From Verrucomicrobiota bacterium (lineage in GTDB: Bacteria; Verrucomicrobiota; Verrucomicrobiia; Chthoniobacterales; UBA10450), in NCBI GenBank assembly GCA_003219695.1, contig QHQA01000066.1, forward strand, positions 5,741-63,098: a stretch of DNA of 57,358 nt, given 5' to 3'. The translations under genes were made by a program, and so were the position numbers. Position 1 is the first letter of the stretch, and each line of letters begins with the position of its first letter. A model generated the notes under the pieces. The model ran no database searches and was not told where the DNA came from. It worked only from the letters and a program-made list of their open reading frames with translations. Shown one piece after another: positions 47,785 to 56,068 of this stretch.

Positions 47785-49731
47785 GTGAATAAAACCGTCG
47801 TTGACCCAGCATCCGCCACTTCAAATGCAGACGGAGCGCCCGCCGCCACTCCGGCTTCGGAGCGCGCCGATTTGCGTCCTGAAAACATTCAGGACGCGGT
47901 GATCCGTCTCGCGGGAAATTCACAGGACGGAATTCAAACTGCGGGCGCGTTCCTCGCGCGACTTGCGGGACGCAGCGAGCACGACGTCATGACCTACATG
48001 ACGATTCCGGCGACGATCTCCGGTGGCCCGTCGATCTTTCAGGTGCGAATCGGTTCGGGCGAAGTTTTGTCGGCGGGCGATGAAGCCGATTTTCTGGTCG
48101 CATTTTACCAGCACAGCTACCAGGACCACATCGGTTTCCTGCGCGAAGGCGGCGTCCTGCTTTACGACTCTGACAACGTCGAGCCGAATCTGGACGATAA
48201 ACGGTTCTTTTACGTCGGCGTGCCGATCACCGGTCTTACCGTGGAAGCGCTCGGCGGCACGGCCAAGGACAAGGGAAAAAATATTTTCGTGCTCGGCCTG
48301 ATCTCGAAAATTTTCAATCTCGATGTCGAGAAGCTGAAGAAAATCATTGCCGAAAAATTCGGCGGCAAAAACGAAAGCATCGTCAACACTGCATTGATGG
48401 CGTTCCAGGCCGGTTACGCGTATCCGGTCGGCAACGTCTTGACGAAACATTATCGGTTCGAGCACATCCCGAGACCTAGCGGGCGTGCACAGATTACCAT
48501 GGACGGCAACCAGGCCCTCGCGTACGGCCTGATCGCGGGCGGCGTGCGCTTCGGCGCCGGTTACCCGATCACGCCGTGGTCGTCCGTGATGGAAACGCTC
48601 CGGCGCGAGCTGCCGAAGTACGGCGGCATTTTTGTTCAAGCGGAGGACGAGCTCGCTTCGGTATCAATCGCTCTCGGCTGTTCGTATTCAGGTTATCTCG
48701 CGGTGACCGGCAGCGCCGGCCCGGGCATTTCGCTCAAGGCCGAAGCGATCGGTTGGGCGTCGATGGCCGAGATCCCGCTCATTGTTTGCAACATTCAACG
48801 CGGCGGGCCGAGCACCGGTCTGCCCACCAACGTCGAGCAAAGCGATCTGCATCAGGCGATCTTCGGCAGTCACGGCGACAGCCCGCGCGTGGTGCTCGCG
48901 CCTTCGACAGTGGAAGATTGTTTTTACATCGCGATCGAAGCGGCTCGGATCGCGCGCAAATACAGCACACCCGTTTTCATTTTGAGCGACACGTCGCTGG
49001 CCACGCGCATCGAAGCTTTCGACGAGCCGGATCTTTCGAAATTGATGGTCGATCCCAAACCGGACCTGACGCCGCGCCAGACGCACAAGCCGTATCCCAT
49101 CGACCAAATCACGCACCACGTTCCGCCCGGCACGCGCATTCTCGATGGCAAATACCCGCTTCTCGCCGGACTCGAACACGACGAAATGGGTCATCCGACC
49201 GGCTCGCCTAAATTGCACATGGCGATGACCGCGAAGCGCCGCAACAAATTGCGCAAACTCGCCGAAGAAATTCCGGTGCCGGAAATTTATGGTGATCAGG
49301 AAGGCGACACACTGCTCGTCGGCTGGGGATCAACCTACGGCCCGATTCACGACGCGGTGAAAATGGCGCGCGAAAACGGGGAGAAAGTCGGTGCCATGCA
49401 TTTGCGTCATCTCCATCCGCTGCCGAACGGGCTTGAGAAAATTTTCGGGAAGTTCAAGCGCATCGTGACTGTCGAGATGAACGACCAAGGCGTTTACGGC
49501 TACGGCCAGCTCGGTACCATCCTGCGCGCCCGTTACTGCGAGCCGAAAATTACCGCCTTCACCAAGACCGACGGTCTAACCTTCCGCGTAAAAGAAATTT
49601 TGGACGGCGTATTTAAGGGCAAGTCGTTCGCTGCCCGACACATTCCGCGCGAGGGCGTCGAAGTCATTCACGAGGCCGGCGCGGAAAACGTGAAAACGTT
49701 ACGAGAAGTCGTGCCGCAAGGCGTCGGATAA
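47785..49731 (+). CDS. korA: 2-oxoacid:ferredoxin oxidoreductase, fused gamma-alpha subunit
   Basis: About 648 aa from GTG 47785 (a TTG at 47740 also in frame). The gamma domain comes first (IQDAVIRLAGNSQDGIQTAG), then the alpha domain with GVRFGAGYPITPWSSVMETL, DELASVSIALGCSYSG and GPSTGLPTNVEQSDL, and the C-terminal LLVGWGSTYGPIHDAV. The gamma-alpha fusion is the KorA type that oxidises 2-oxoglutarate (or related acids) to acyl-CoA with ferredoxin. korB is 1.2 kb away, beyond an inverted gene. Confidence 0.93.
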   Translation: MNKTVVDPASATSNADGAPAATPASERADLRPENIQDAVIRLAGNSQDGIQTAGAFLARLAGRSEHDVMTYMTIPATISGGPSIFQVRIGSGEVLSAGDEADFLVAFYQHSYQDHIGFLREGGVLLYDSDNVEPNLDDKRFFYVGVPITGLTVEALGGTAKDKGKNIFVLGLISKIFNLDVEKLKKIIAEKFGGKNESIVNTALMAFQAGYAYPVGNVLTKHYRFEHIPRPSGRAQITMDGNQALAYGLIAGGVRFGAGYPITPWSSVMETLRRELPKYGGIFVQAEDELASVSIALGCSYSGYLAVTGSAGPGISLKAEAIGWASMAEIPLIVCNIQRGGPSTGLPTNVEQSDLHQAIFGSHGDSPRVVLAPSTVEDCFYIAIEAARIARKYSTPVFILSDTSLATRIEAFDEPDLSKLMVDPKPDLTPRQTHKPYPIDQITHHVPPGTRILDGKYPLLAGLEHDEMGHPTGSPKLHMAMTAKRRNKLRKLAEEIPVPEIYGDQEGDTLLVGWGSTYGPIHDAVKMARENGEKVGAMHLRHLHPLPNGLEKIFGKFKRIVTVEMNDQGVYGYGQLGTILRARYCEPKITAFTKTDGLTFRVKEILDGVFKGKSFAARHIPREGVEVIHEAGAENVKTLREVVPQGVG

Positions 49732-49738
49732 GCACAGC

Positions 49739-49771
49739 AAAACGCCCAACGCTCAACGTCCAACGTCCAAT
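49739..49771. repeat. Heptamer array AACGCCC/AACGCTC/AACGTCC
   Basis: Four consecutive 7-mers AACGCCC-AACGCTC-AACGTCC-AACGTCC in exact register, right after the korA stop. The 39050-39083 element is built from the same words. Confidence 0.75.
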
Positions 49772-49844
49772 TGTAGGCGTCCGTGCCTGCCTGCACCGTA
49801 ATTCTAGCGAAGGCCGGGTCAGAAGCCTTCCTTTAACTTTCGCC

Positions 49845-50678
49845 TCACTCTAGGCGTGGCCCGCGTGGCCAGACAAAATTCTTCAGCGCGTACAGCTCCA
49901 GTGCGAACGGGATGTATCCGCCGTAGCCCAGCAAGGGCATTTCGAAAATCCGCAAAAATGCGGCGCCCGGGATGTGATAAGTCCACTTCGGGAACGAGTA
50001 GTAGTTCCACATCTCCCAAAAGAAGCCGCACACCAGCGCGCCAAGCGCCAGCGAGATCACCGTGCGCCAATCGCCCGCGCGCAGTTCCTTCAGAAAATAC
50101 GGTCGGCCCGTCCAGTAATTGATCGGCTCAAAAATCAACACCAGCGAAATCCAGGTGAACGGGTAAAAAATTTTTGGCCAAACCAGCATCGCCGAGAGCA
50201 TCATCAGTCCGATCACAAAGAGACCCACAAAAACCGCGTGCGTTGCCGGTATGCGCGAACCCGAGCCGAAACGTTGCATCCAGCCGAAGCCGCGCATCAG
50301 CTCCGCGGTTTCGAACACGGCAGGAATCACAATCGAAAACGAGATCGTGCAAAGCACATCGAACTCGAGCGGGCTGAATAACTCGCGCCCGAGATATTTC
50401 CAATTCGCAGTGCGCAGGTTGATCAGCTCAAACAACCACCATACCGGTGCTGACAACACAAAGAGCAGGACAAAATCTTTCGGCGAACGCGACCAGAGCG
50501 AATTGCGCGCACGCCTCTGTACCAGAGCATCGACCACCAGAATGTATCCAAGCCAAAGCGGAAAGAACAGGTAAGCCGTGCGCGCGCCCGGCAGTGTCCA
50601 ATTCAGCGGCCAGCAGACCGCCAGCAGGAGCAGACCTATCCAACCGTGGGTCGACCAACGTCTTCTGACCGTTGTCAT
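49845..50678 (-). CDS. Polytopic membrane protein, start codon supplied by a repeat
   Basis: 277 aa from ATG 50678; about eight TM helices (WIGLLLLAVCWPLNW, AYLFFPLWLGYILVVDAL, DFVLLFVLSAPVWWLFEL and so on) and a conserved-looking GFFWEMWNYYSFPKWTYHIP. No family is recognised. The upstream 19 codons of the open frame translate the GTCATTCCGAGCG repeat and are unlikely to be native; the ATG sits in GGAATGACAACGG of that repeat, as in treY. It lies inverted between korA and korB. Confidence 0.75.
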   Translation of the reverse strand: MTTVRRRWSTHGWIGLLLLAVCWPLNWTLPGARTAYLFFPLWLGYILVVDALVQRRARNSLWSRSPKDFVLLFVLSAPVWWLFELINLRTANWKYLGRELFSPLEFDVLCTISFSIVIPAVFETAELMRGFGWMQRFGSGSRIPATHAVFVGLFVIGLMMLSAMLVWPKIFYPFTWISLVLIFEPINYWTGRPYFLKELRAGDWRTVISLALGALVCGFFWEMWNYYSFPKWTYHIPGAAFLRIFEMPLLGYGGYIPFALELYALKNFVWPRGPRLE

Positions 50679-50765
50679 TCCGAGCGAAGCGAGGAATCTC
50701 TGGCTTTTGTTCACGAGCAACGCACAACGCAACAATCAGAGATGTTTCGCTTCGCTCAACATGAC
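50674..50765. repeat. GTCATTCCGAGC...ATGAC repeat, copy 3
   Basis: On the plus strand GTCATTCCGAGCGAAGCGAG opens and TTTCGCTTCGCTCAACATGAC closes. The inverted terminal words match copies at 11945 and 23531. Its minus-strand end carries the ATG of the membrane protein gene. Confidence 0.85.
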
Positions 50766-50871
50766 AGCTCAACGTGCGACAGCAACTACTCGCGTTTTTC
50801 TCGCGCTGTGGTAAAGATTTATTAGGAATGAGTCAGAGCCTCGCGACAACAATTGCGGTCAATCTCTTCTG

Positions 50872-50893
50872 CCTCTCCCTTGCTCGGGAGAGG
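50872..50893. repeat. CCTCTCCC/GGGAGAGG hairpin before korB
   Basis: CCTCTCCC (50872-50879) and GGGAGAGG (50886-50893) pair perfectly over a 6-base loop, followed by ACTGAGGTGAGGGTG. It ends 26 bases before the korB ATG and so would be in its leader. The GGGAGAGG...GTGAGGGTG wording is widespread in unrelated bacterial genomes. Confidence 0.6.
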
Positions 50894-50919
50894 ACTGAGG
50901 TGAGGGTGAATTAGACTTT

Positions 50920-51876
50920 ATGGATGGGACAATACCAAACGGCGAAGGGGCCACCGCCATAGCGGAACCCCCGAGGGAAAAATTAACCAAGAAGGCCATC
51001 ACCGCCGATCACCCAACGTGGTGTCCCGGCTGCGGCGATTTCGCCGTGCTTGCCGCGTTCTACAAAGTTCTCGAGAAACGCAACCTCGATCACGAAAAGA
51101 TCGTCACTCTCGCCGGGATCGGTTGTTCATCGCGGTTTCCCTATTTCGTCAACGGTCACGGCGCGCATTACATCCACGGCCGCGCCGTGCCGCTAGCCAG
51201 CGGCATCAGCCTCGCCCGGCCTGATCTTCACGTGTTCCTGTTCGGTGGCGACGGCGACGGCTTCTCTATCGGCGGCAACCATCTCGATCACGGCGCGCGC
51301 AAGAACATCAACATGACCTATTTCATCATGGACAACTTCGTCTATGGCCTGACCAAGAAACAGACCTCGCCGACGTCGCCCATCGGATTCAAATCCAAGA
51401 CGGATCCCACCGGCGCGATCGATCAGCCGGTGAACCCGATGAAAAAACTGATCGCAGGCGGTGCAACCTTCATCGCGCGCACGCACGCCGCGCAGGTGAA
51501 TCACATGATCCAAATGATCGAGCGCGCGTTCGATCACCAGGGCTTTAGCGTCATCGAATGCTTGAGCGAATGCGTCGAATTCTTCCCCGATGTGTTCGAT
51601 CCGGCTAACCCGCGCAAAGGCGGCAGCTTCGAGGTCATCCAGGAAAAGAAATGGGACGGCACGCCCGAGGACGAGCTCCGCCACGACGTCACCGACGAGC
51701 TCGCTGCCTACAAACTCGCCACGCTCCCGTTCCCCGGCGTGTTCGGGGTTTTCTACGAAACCGATCGTCCAACCAAAAACGCGCTGGAGAAAAAATGGAT
51801 TGAGACCACGCGCGAAAAAGTCGGGCAGGCTTCCGATCTCGAGATTCTCCAGAAGACATTCGACCGGATGAAGTGA
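50920..51876 (+). CDS. korB: 2-oxoacid:ferredoxin oxidoreductase beta subunit
   Basis: 318 aa. HPTWCPGCGDFAVLAAFYKV with the cluster-binding cysteines, AGIGCSSRFPYFVNGHGAH, and the TPP-binding VFLFGGDGDGFSIGGNH identify KorB. With the KorA fusion it forms the heterotetrameric or heterodimeric enzyme that makes succinyl-CoA and reduced ferredoxin. The two genes are separated here by an inverted membrane-protein gene and a repeat, whereas they are normally adjacent. A diverged scrap of a second korB 3' end lies at 53738. Confidence 0.95.
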   Translation: MDGTIPNGEGATAIAEPPREKLTKKAITADHPTWCPGCGDFAVLAAFYKVLEKRNLDHEKIVTLAGIGCSSRFPYFVNGHGAHYIHGRAVPLASGISLARPDLHVFLFGGDGDGFSIGGNHLDHGARKNINMTYFIMDNFVYGLTKKQTSPTSPIGFKSKTDPTGAIDQPVNPMKKLIAGGATFIARTHAAQVNHMIQMIERAFDHQGFSVIECLSECVEFFPDVFDPANPRKGGSFEVIQEKKWDGTPEDELRHDVTDELAAYKLATLPFPGVFGVFYETDRPTKNALEKKWIETTREKVGQASDLEILQKTFDRMK

Positions 51877-51892
51877 CGCTGCCGCAGGCATT

Positions 51893-51930
51893 GTCATCCT
51901 GAGCGCAGTCGAAGGATCTCACGTCTCTGG
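51893..51930. repeat. Half copy of the GTCATCCTGAGC repeat
   Basis: GTCATCCTGAGCGCAGTCGA then AGGATCTCACGTCTCTGG, without the matching GGAATGAC end. It begins 17 bases after the korB stop. Confidence 0.6.
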
Positions 51931-52025
51931 AGCACAGACGTTGTCGGCTCTCCCATTGGATGCTTCTTAATTCTTCTTTGCTACTTCTTGCTCCGGGTGC
52001 GGTTAAACATTAAGAGGTAAACATC

Positions 52026-53012
52026 ATGAAACTACGTTCCATTATTTTGGCTGGATTTGCATTCATCGCACTGCCTTTCGCGTCGTTCGCGCAGGTAGGC
52101 GTATCGGTCAATTTTGCTCCGCCGGTTCTGCCGGTAATAGAACAACCGCCTGCGCCAGTGGAAGGCTATATCTGGACCCCCGGTTACTGGGCCTGGGGCG
52201 GTGCAGACTATTACTGGGTACCCGGAGTCTGGGTCCCTCCGCCCACAATAGGTCTGCTTTGGACGCCGCCCTGGTGGGGCTGGAACAACGGCGTTTACGT
52301 GTTTAACGAGGGTTACTGGGGTCCGACTGTCGGTTTTTACGGCGGCATCAACTACGGCTATGGCTACTTCGGAAACGGTTACTGGGGCGGCCGCTGGGAA
52401 GGAAACACCTTCCGTTACAACACCGCCGTGACGCGCGTGAACACCAACGTCGTTCATAACACGTACGTCGATAAGTCGGTGGTGAACAAACAGGCGAACG
52501 CTAGTCATACCAGCTTCAACGGTCCGAACGGCGTGAAAGCGGAGCCGACTGCGGAACAAAAAGCCGCTGCGGAGAACGCCCGGAAAATGCCGCCGACTTC
52601 GGACCAGCTCGCACGACGGGAGGCAGCAAGCAAGGATCGCAATCTCCAGGCGTCGGTGAACCACGGCCATCCGAACGCCGACGCGATCAAGTCATTCAAC
52701 AAGGAGCACGGCAAAGCCGGAGAGGGACTTGGAACCGCGGCGGGGGCGGGAAAAGCTGAGAACAAACCCGGGAACATGGCTGAGCATCACGGCCAGGGGG
52801 CAGGAAATCTTGGAGAACACGGAAACAAGCACGAGCAGGCCAAAGCGCACTCCGGCAAAATGGCCCAACACGGCGGCCCTGCTCACGGGCGGAATGAGAT
52901 GAATCAAAAGTCGCGCCAACCCCAAATGGCAGCGCATTATCCGCAAGGGGGCGGCAATCGCGGCCATGCTGGCGGACAGCAGCAAGGCAAGAAAAAGCAA
53001 GGCAAACCCTGA
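52026..53012 (+). CDS. Exported YXWGXW-type repeat protein
   Basis: 328 aa. Signal peptide (IILAGFAFIALPFASFAQ), then aromatic repeats of the form Y-x-W-x-P-G-Y-W (YIWTPGYWAWGG, YYWVPGVWVPPP, LLWTPPWWGWNN) and NEGYWGPTVGFYGGINYGYG. The C-terminal half is disordered, rich in His, Gly, Asn, Lys and Gln (GNLGEHGNKHEQAKAHSGK). YXWGXW proteins are exported structural or surface proteins of unknown role. A GAGGTAAAC precedes the ATG. Confidence 0.85.
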   Translation: MKLRSIILAGFAFIALPFASFAQVGVSVNFAPPVLPVIEQPPAPVEGYIWTPGYWAWGGADYYWVPGVWVPPPTIGLLWTPPWWGWNNGVYVFNEGYWGPTVGFYGGINYGYGYFGNGYWGGRWEGNTFRYNTAVTRVNTNVVHNTYVDKSVVNKQANASHTSFNGPNGVKAEPTAEQKAAAENARKMPPTSDQLARREAASKDRNLQASVNHGHPNADAIKSFNKEHGKAGEGLGTAAGAGKAENKPGNMAEHHGQGAGNLGEHGNKHEQAKAHSGKMAQHGGPAHGRNEMNQKSRQPQMAAHYPQGGGNRGHAGGQQQGKKKQGKP

Positions 53013-53146
53013 ACAGCCGCACGGCCAGCGTTAAAGGCGCCGCGTCTCGTGTTGTCGCCATGACCGCAGTCGAATGATCCCGTGATTCTGGGGAGCGCGT
53101 GCGTCTCCTTGGCTCGCCGTAGCCTCGGCGAAGGCGGCGCGTGTTG

Positions 53147-53167
53147 GTCTCGGCGCCCCGCCGAGAC
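53147..53167. repeat. Hairpin GTCTCGGCG-CCC-CGCCGAGAC
   Basis: A perfect 9-bp stem with a CCC loop in the 197-bp gap after the YXWGXW gene; the preceding GATTCTGGGGAGCGCGTGCG resembles part of the direct repeats at 55525 and 56783. No T-run. Confidence 0.6.
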
Positions 53168-53209
53168 GACCTTCCCTTTCGGGATGCTCTGGTTAGGATC
53201 TGACTCGCG

Positions 53210-53446
53210 ATGGCTTCGCGCGCACAAAACGAACGAAAATTTAAGTATTGGGAAGAATTACCGAATGGCGGCCGCCGGTACATTCGCGAATTTGCCGGAC
53301 GTGCTGGCGGCGGCGCCCGGTACATCAAAGAAGTCGATCCGAACGAACGGACGATGCGATTCGCACAGGAGATTTATGACGCAACCGGCCGTCTCATCGC
53401 GGTTCACGAGAAATTTCCCGTCGATTCGGGTCACAAACGGTTGTAA
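53210..53446 (+). CDS. Small conserved-looking protein, first of a pair
   Basis: 78 aa, no recognised domain. Sequence is dense and protein-like: RKFKYWEELPNGGRRYIRE, AGGGARYIKEVDPNERTM, FAQEIYDATGRLIAVHEKFP and a closing SGHKRL. The wording suggests a small beta-rich fold with two strand-turn-strand units. The second gene begins ten bases after its stop. I recall similar pairs in related bacteria but no function for them. Confidence 0.7.
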   Translation: MASRAQNERKFKYWEELPNGGRRYIREFAGRAGGGARYIKEVDPNERTMRFAQEIYDATGRLIAVHEKFPVDSGHKRL

Positions 53447-53456
53447 AATCCACCCG

Positions 53457-53717
53457 ATGAAAATCACCCGCCAGATCGTTGCCGATAAAATCGCCGACTA
53501 CCTGCATGGCAAAGTCAGCCAGGCAGGACTGGTCGATTGGGCCGAGCGCGCAATGATGAACGCCGACTTCGACGAAGCCGATGTCGATCTTCTCACTGAT
53601 ATCGTCGGCAGGCTCGGCCTTGCTGATGTCGCCGAATTTGGATTGCGCTGGCAAGATTGCGAAGAATTCCTGCGCCGATTGGGCTATCGCGCGAAAGTAA
53701 TTGTATCGAGCGAGTGA
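53457..53717 (+). CDS. Small helical protein, second of a pair
   Basis: 86 aa, all-alpha by eye: ITRQIVADKIADYLHGKVSQ, AGLVDWAERAMMNADFDEAD, LLTDIVGRLGLADVAEFGL, WQDCEEFLRRLGYRAKV. Follows the 53210 gene by ten bases and is probably cotranslated. The arrangement (two tiny genes, basic protein then acidic helical protein) is compatible with a toxin-antitoxin-like or chaperone pair, but no known toxin fold is visible. Confidence 0.7.
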   Translation: MKITRQIVADKIADYLHGKVSQAGLVDWAERAMMNADFDEADVDLLTDIVGRLGLADVAEFGLRWQDCEEFLRRLGYRAKVIVSSE

Positions 53718-53737
53718 AAGTGCAACCCGATCCTTGC

Positions 53738-53781
53738 GACGTCGAAATTCTGCAAAAAGAACCTTTGACCGGATGAAGTAA
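53738..53781 (+). pseudogene. Relic of a korB 3' end
   Basis: GAC GTC GAA ATT CTG CAA AAA ... GAC CGG ATG AAG TAA aligns with the end of korB (GAT CTC GAG ATT CTC CAG AAG ... GAC CGG ATG AAG TGA). Differences in the aligned codons are nearly all third-position, as between diverged genes, but a +2 length change breaks the frame. It probably marks a lost paralogue or an old duplication. Confidence 0.55.
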
Positions 53782-53844
53782 GATCGCTGATCTCGGTCGT
53801 TCGACTTTAGCTTTCCAACACAGCTTTCTTCGGGCCCGCCGTTA

Positions 53845-55368
53845 TTAAGCGACGGGAACGACAGTAGCAGCTGCCATTTCCTCGGGCGGTATCTCCGCTT
53901 TGTCGGTGATCAGCTTGCGCAGGAACGGAATCAGCACGACGAGCGCGACACCGACCGCGAGGCTGCCGGCGCCAAGCTCGGCGAAAAGCTTCGCGTAACC
54001 GGGGTTCGTGGCGACCGCGGTGGTGCCGGTCGGCTCGGGGATCATGCCCGAGAAGTCGCCGGCAAAGAGCGAGGCGAGGCCGGTCACGAGCATCCAGCTG
54101 CCCATCATCACGCCTTGGTACTGCTTCGGCGCGAGCTTCCCGATCATCGCGTATCCGATCGGCATGATGAGCAGCTCACCGATGCTTTGCAGCACGTAGC
54201 TGAGGAATAGCCAAACGAACGCGCTCTTGCCATCGCCGCCGGCCGCCTTGATGCCGAGCGGAAGAATGAGAAAGGCAACCGCCATCAACAGCAGCGACGC
54301 CGCAAACTGCTGCGGGATGTCGATTCTCCACCCACGCCCGCGCATGCGGGTGAAGAGCGCCGCGAGCATCGGCCCGCCGAGCACAATGCAGACGGTGTTG
54401 ATGTTCTGGATCCACTGCGGCTGAATCTTCACGGGGCCGATCATCAGGTTGACGTTGTTGACCGCGAACAGCATCAGGCCGCTGGGCGCCATCTGGTAGA
54501 GGGACCAGAACATCAGCGAGCCGATGGTCAGAATCAGGTACGCCGTCATGTTCCGCCGCTCCCGGCGATCCGAGTGGCGGAGCGTGAGATAAGCGAGCGT
54601 GAGCGCGACCGCGGCGCAGATCCCCTTGATCAGCGTCTCGGTCCCGCTGGGCCGCTGGAGCAGGAACCACACGACGGGGACGAGGCCGATGAGAATGCCG
54701 ATGCCGGCGAGCTGGCGCAACCGGAACTGCCTCTGCGTTTTGTCGAGCAGCGGCGTGTTACGGTCGGTCAGCGTCTTCCAGTTGAACAGGGCGAGGATGA
54801 TGGCGACGAAGTTGCCGAGCGTGGCGAAGATGAACAGGCTCGAATAGCTCTCGGTGGCTTGGAAATGACCAGCGACGCTGAACCCGACGAAGAAGCCGAC
54901 GTTCATGCCGGCGTAGTTCCACAGGAATGCTCCTTCGCGGCGCGGGTCCTCCGGGGTAAAGCGCTGGGTGAGCATCATGTTGATGCAGGTGACGTTAAGA
55001 CCGCTGCCGGTGAGGAAGAAGGCGAGGCCCACGTAGAACAGCACGAGCGTGCCGGTCGCGATGCACGCGCAGCCGATGACCTGCAGCGCCATGCCCCCAA
55101 CGAACAGGTTCCGGTTAGAAAGGAAGCGGCCGCCCAGGTAACCGCCGAAGAGATGCAGGCCATAGTTGAAGGCGCCGAACACGCCCATCAACGTGGTGGC
55201 TGCTTTTACGCCGAGATGCAGGTGCTTCGTTGCGTAGAGGACAAGCGTCGAGTAGAGGACGGCGAAGCCGAGCGTCGAGAAGATCTGGATGAAGAACAGT
55301 GCCGTCGTTCCCTCCGGAGCCGCGGAGAAAAGGCGTTTCAGAGATTTGATGAAGCTGATGCCCATCAT
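53845..55368 (-). CDS. POT/PTR-family peptide transporter
   Basis: 507 aa, 12-14 TM helices. Starts FIQIFSTLGFAVLYSTLVLY; contains FGAFNYGLHLFGGYLGGRFL, the POT block GAFLWNYAGMNVGFFVG and FLSYVLQSIGELLIMPIGYAMIG split over two helices, matching proton-coupled oligopeptide transporters of the gammaproteobacterial DtpT-like type. Third codon positions are almost all G or C, clearly more than in neighbouring genes, which hints at acquisition from a higher-GC donor. No peptidase adjoins. Confidence 0.88.
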   Translation of the reverse strand: MMGISFIKSLKRLFSAAPEGTTALFFIQIFSTLGFAVLYSTLVLYATKHLHLGVKAATTLMGVFGAFNYGLHLFGGYLGGRFLSNRNLFVGGMALQVIGCACIATGTLVLFYVGLAFFLTGSGLNVTCINMMLTQRFTPEDPRREGAFLWNYAGMNVGFFVGFSVAGHFQATESYSSLFIFATLGNFVAIILALFNWKTLTDRNTPLLDKTQRQFRLRQLAGIGILIGLVPVVWFLLQRPSGTETLIKGICAAVALTLAYLTLRHSDRRERRNMTAYLILTIGSLMFWSLYQMAPSGLMLFAVNNVNLMIGPVKIQPQWIQNINTVCIVLGGPMLAALFTRMRGRGWRIDIPQQFAASLLLMAVAFLILPLGIKAAGGDGKSAFVWLFLSYVLQSIGELLIMPIGYAMIGKLAPKQYQGVMMGSWMLVTGLASLFAGDFSGMIPEPTGTTAVATNPGYAKLFAELGAGSLAVGVALVVLIPFLRKLITDKAEIPPEEMAAATVVPVA

Positions 55369-55524
55369 CTTCGCTCGCTACCTCGCGAGCTTGACCGTCC
55401 ATGTCGCGCCGTCCGAGTCGCTCCATACAGCATGCGCTCATTTCGCCCGCAACCGGGCAATGTCAAGCCAACCGCAAAGGCGGCAACGACTGATCACGTC
55501 TCGTCGATCACTGATCGCTTCAAA

Positions 55525-55581
55525 ATGCAACCCGGACCTCGCATCTACGAAATCCGCATCTGTCCGGGGAGCACACGCGTC
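55525..55581. repeat. Direct repeat D1, left of the toxin-antitoxin cluster
   Basis: ATGCAACCCGGACCTCGCAT then CTACGAAATCCGCATCTGTC and CGGGGAGC. A second copy in the same orientation starts at 56783; about 47 of 57 bases agree without gaps. The stretch 55369-55524 to its left shows nothing else I can identify. Confidence 0.7.
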
Positions 55582-55627
55582 CCGTCCGGCAGCTGCCGGA
55601 GCGATTGCGCCCTCGCCGATCGCGGAC

Positions 55628-55864
55628 TTAGCCGATCTCCGTGCGTCGCTGCTCCAGGTGACGCGGATGACGCCGCCCATGAAAGATCGCAAGTAGCCAC
55701 ACCTCTTCTTCCCGAACGATGTAATAGACTCCATAGAATTTGAACCGGCGTATCGGTGCCCGGCACACATCCGCGAATCGGATTCGGTGAAGCAACGCTG
55801 ATTCGGTCAGCGTTGTGGGATTTTGCTCGTTCCATCGTGCTAGAAGTGCTAATTTCGGAATGTT
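55628..55864 (-). pseudogene. ParE/RelE-type toxin remnant, N-terminus missing
   Basis: Minus-strand frame ending TAA at 55628. It reads IRRFKFYGVYYIVREEEVWL then LAIFHGRRHPRHLEQRRTEIG, the C-terminal beta sheet of ParE/RelE toxins, preceded by LALLARWNEQNPTTLTESAL. The first ~40 residues expected of such toxins are absent: upstream the frame runs into the antisense of the vapB gene with no proper start. It has the same orientation as the orphan antitoxin at 56424-56690. Confidence 0.65.
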
Positions 55865-56068
55865 GTGAGCAGCCTGGCTGAAATCGAAGCGGCCGCGGAA
55901 GCGCTACCGTTGGATCAGAAAAGAAAGCTCCTGGAGTTTCTGATATCGCAAGTAAATGGCGAGCGGGCAACGACACCGCCCACTGACCTGGCTAAATTCG
56001 CCGGTACAGTGCGATTGTCAGAAGATCCGCTGGTGTGGCAGCAGCGCATGCGCGGCGAGTGGGGATGA
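55865..56068 (+). CDS. vapB: VapB-type antitoxin
   Basis: 67 aa from GTG 55865. An N-terminal helix (LAEIEAAAEALPLDQKRKLLEFLISQ) then a linker and a C-terminal toxin-binding tail (FAGTVRLSEDPLVWQQRMRGEWG). Its stop overlaps the toxin ATG (ATGA), the usual VapBC arrangement. No AbrB or RHH motif is clear; assignment rests on the partner. Confidence 0.8.
   Translation: MSSLAEIEAAAEALPLDQKRKLLEFLISQVNGERATTPPTDLAKFAGTVRLSEDPLVWQQRMRGEWG

Noticed and set aside
54574-55743. Long plus-strand open frame (389 codons) rich in Glu, Arg and Ala
   Set aside because: It is antisense to the POT transporter; the high third-position GC of that gene removes stop codons from the opposite strand. Composition is not protein-like.
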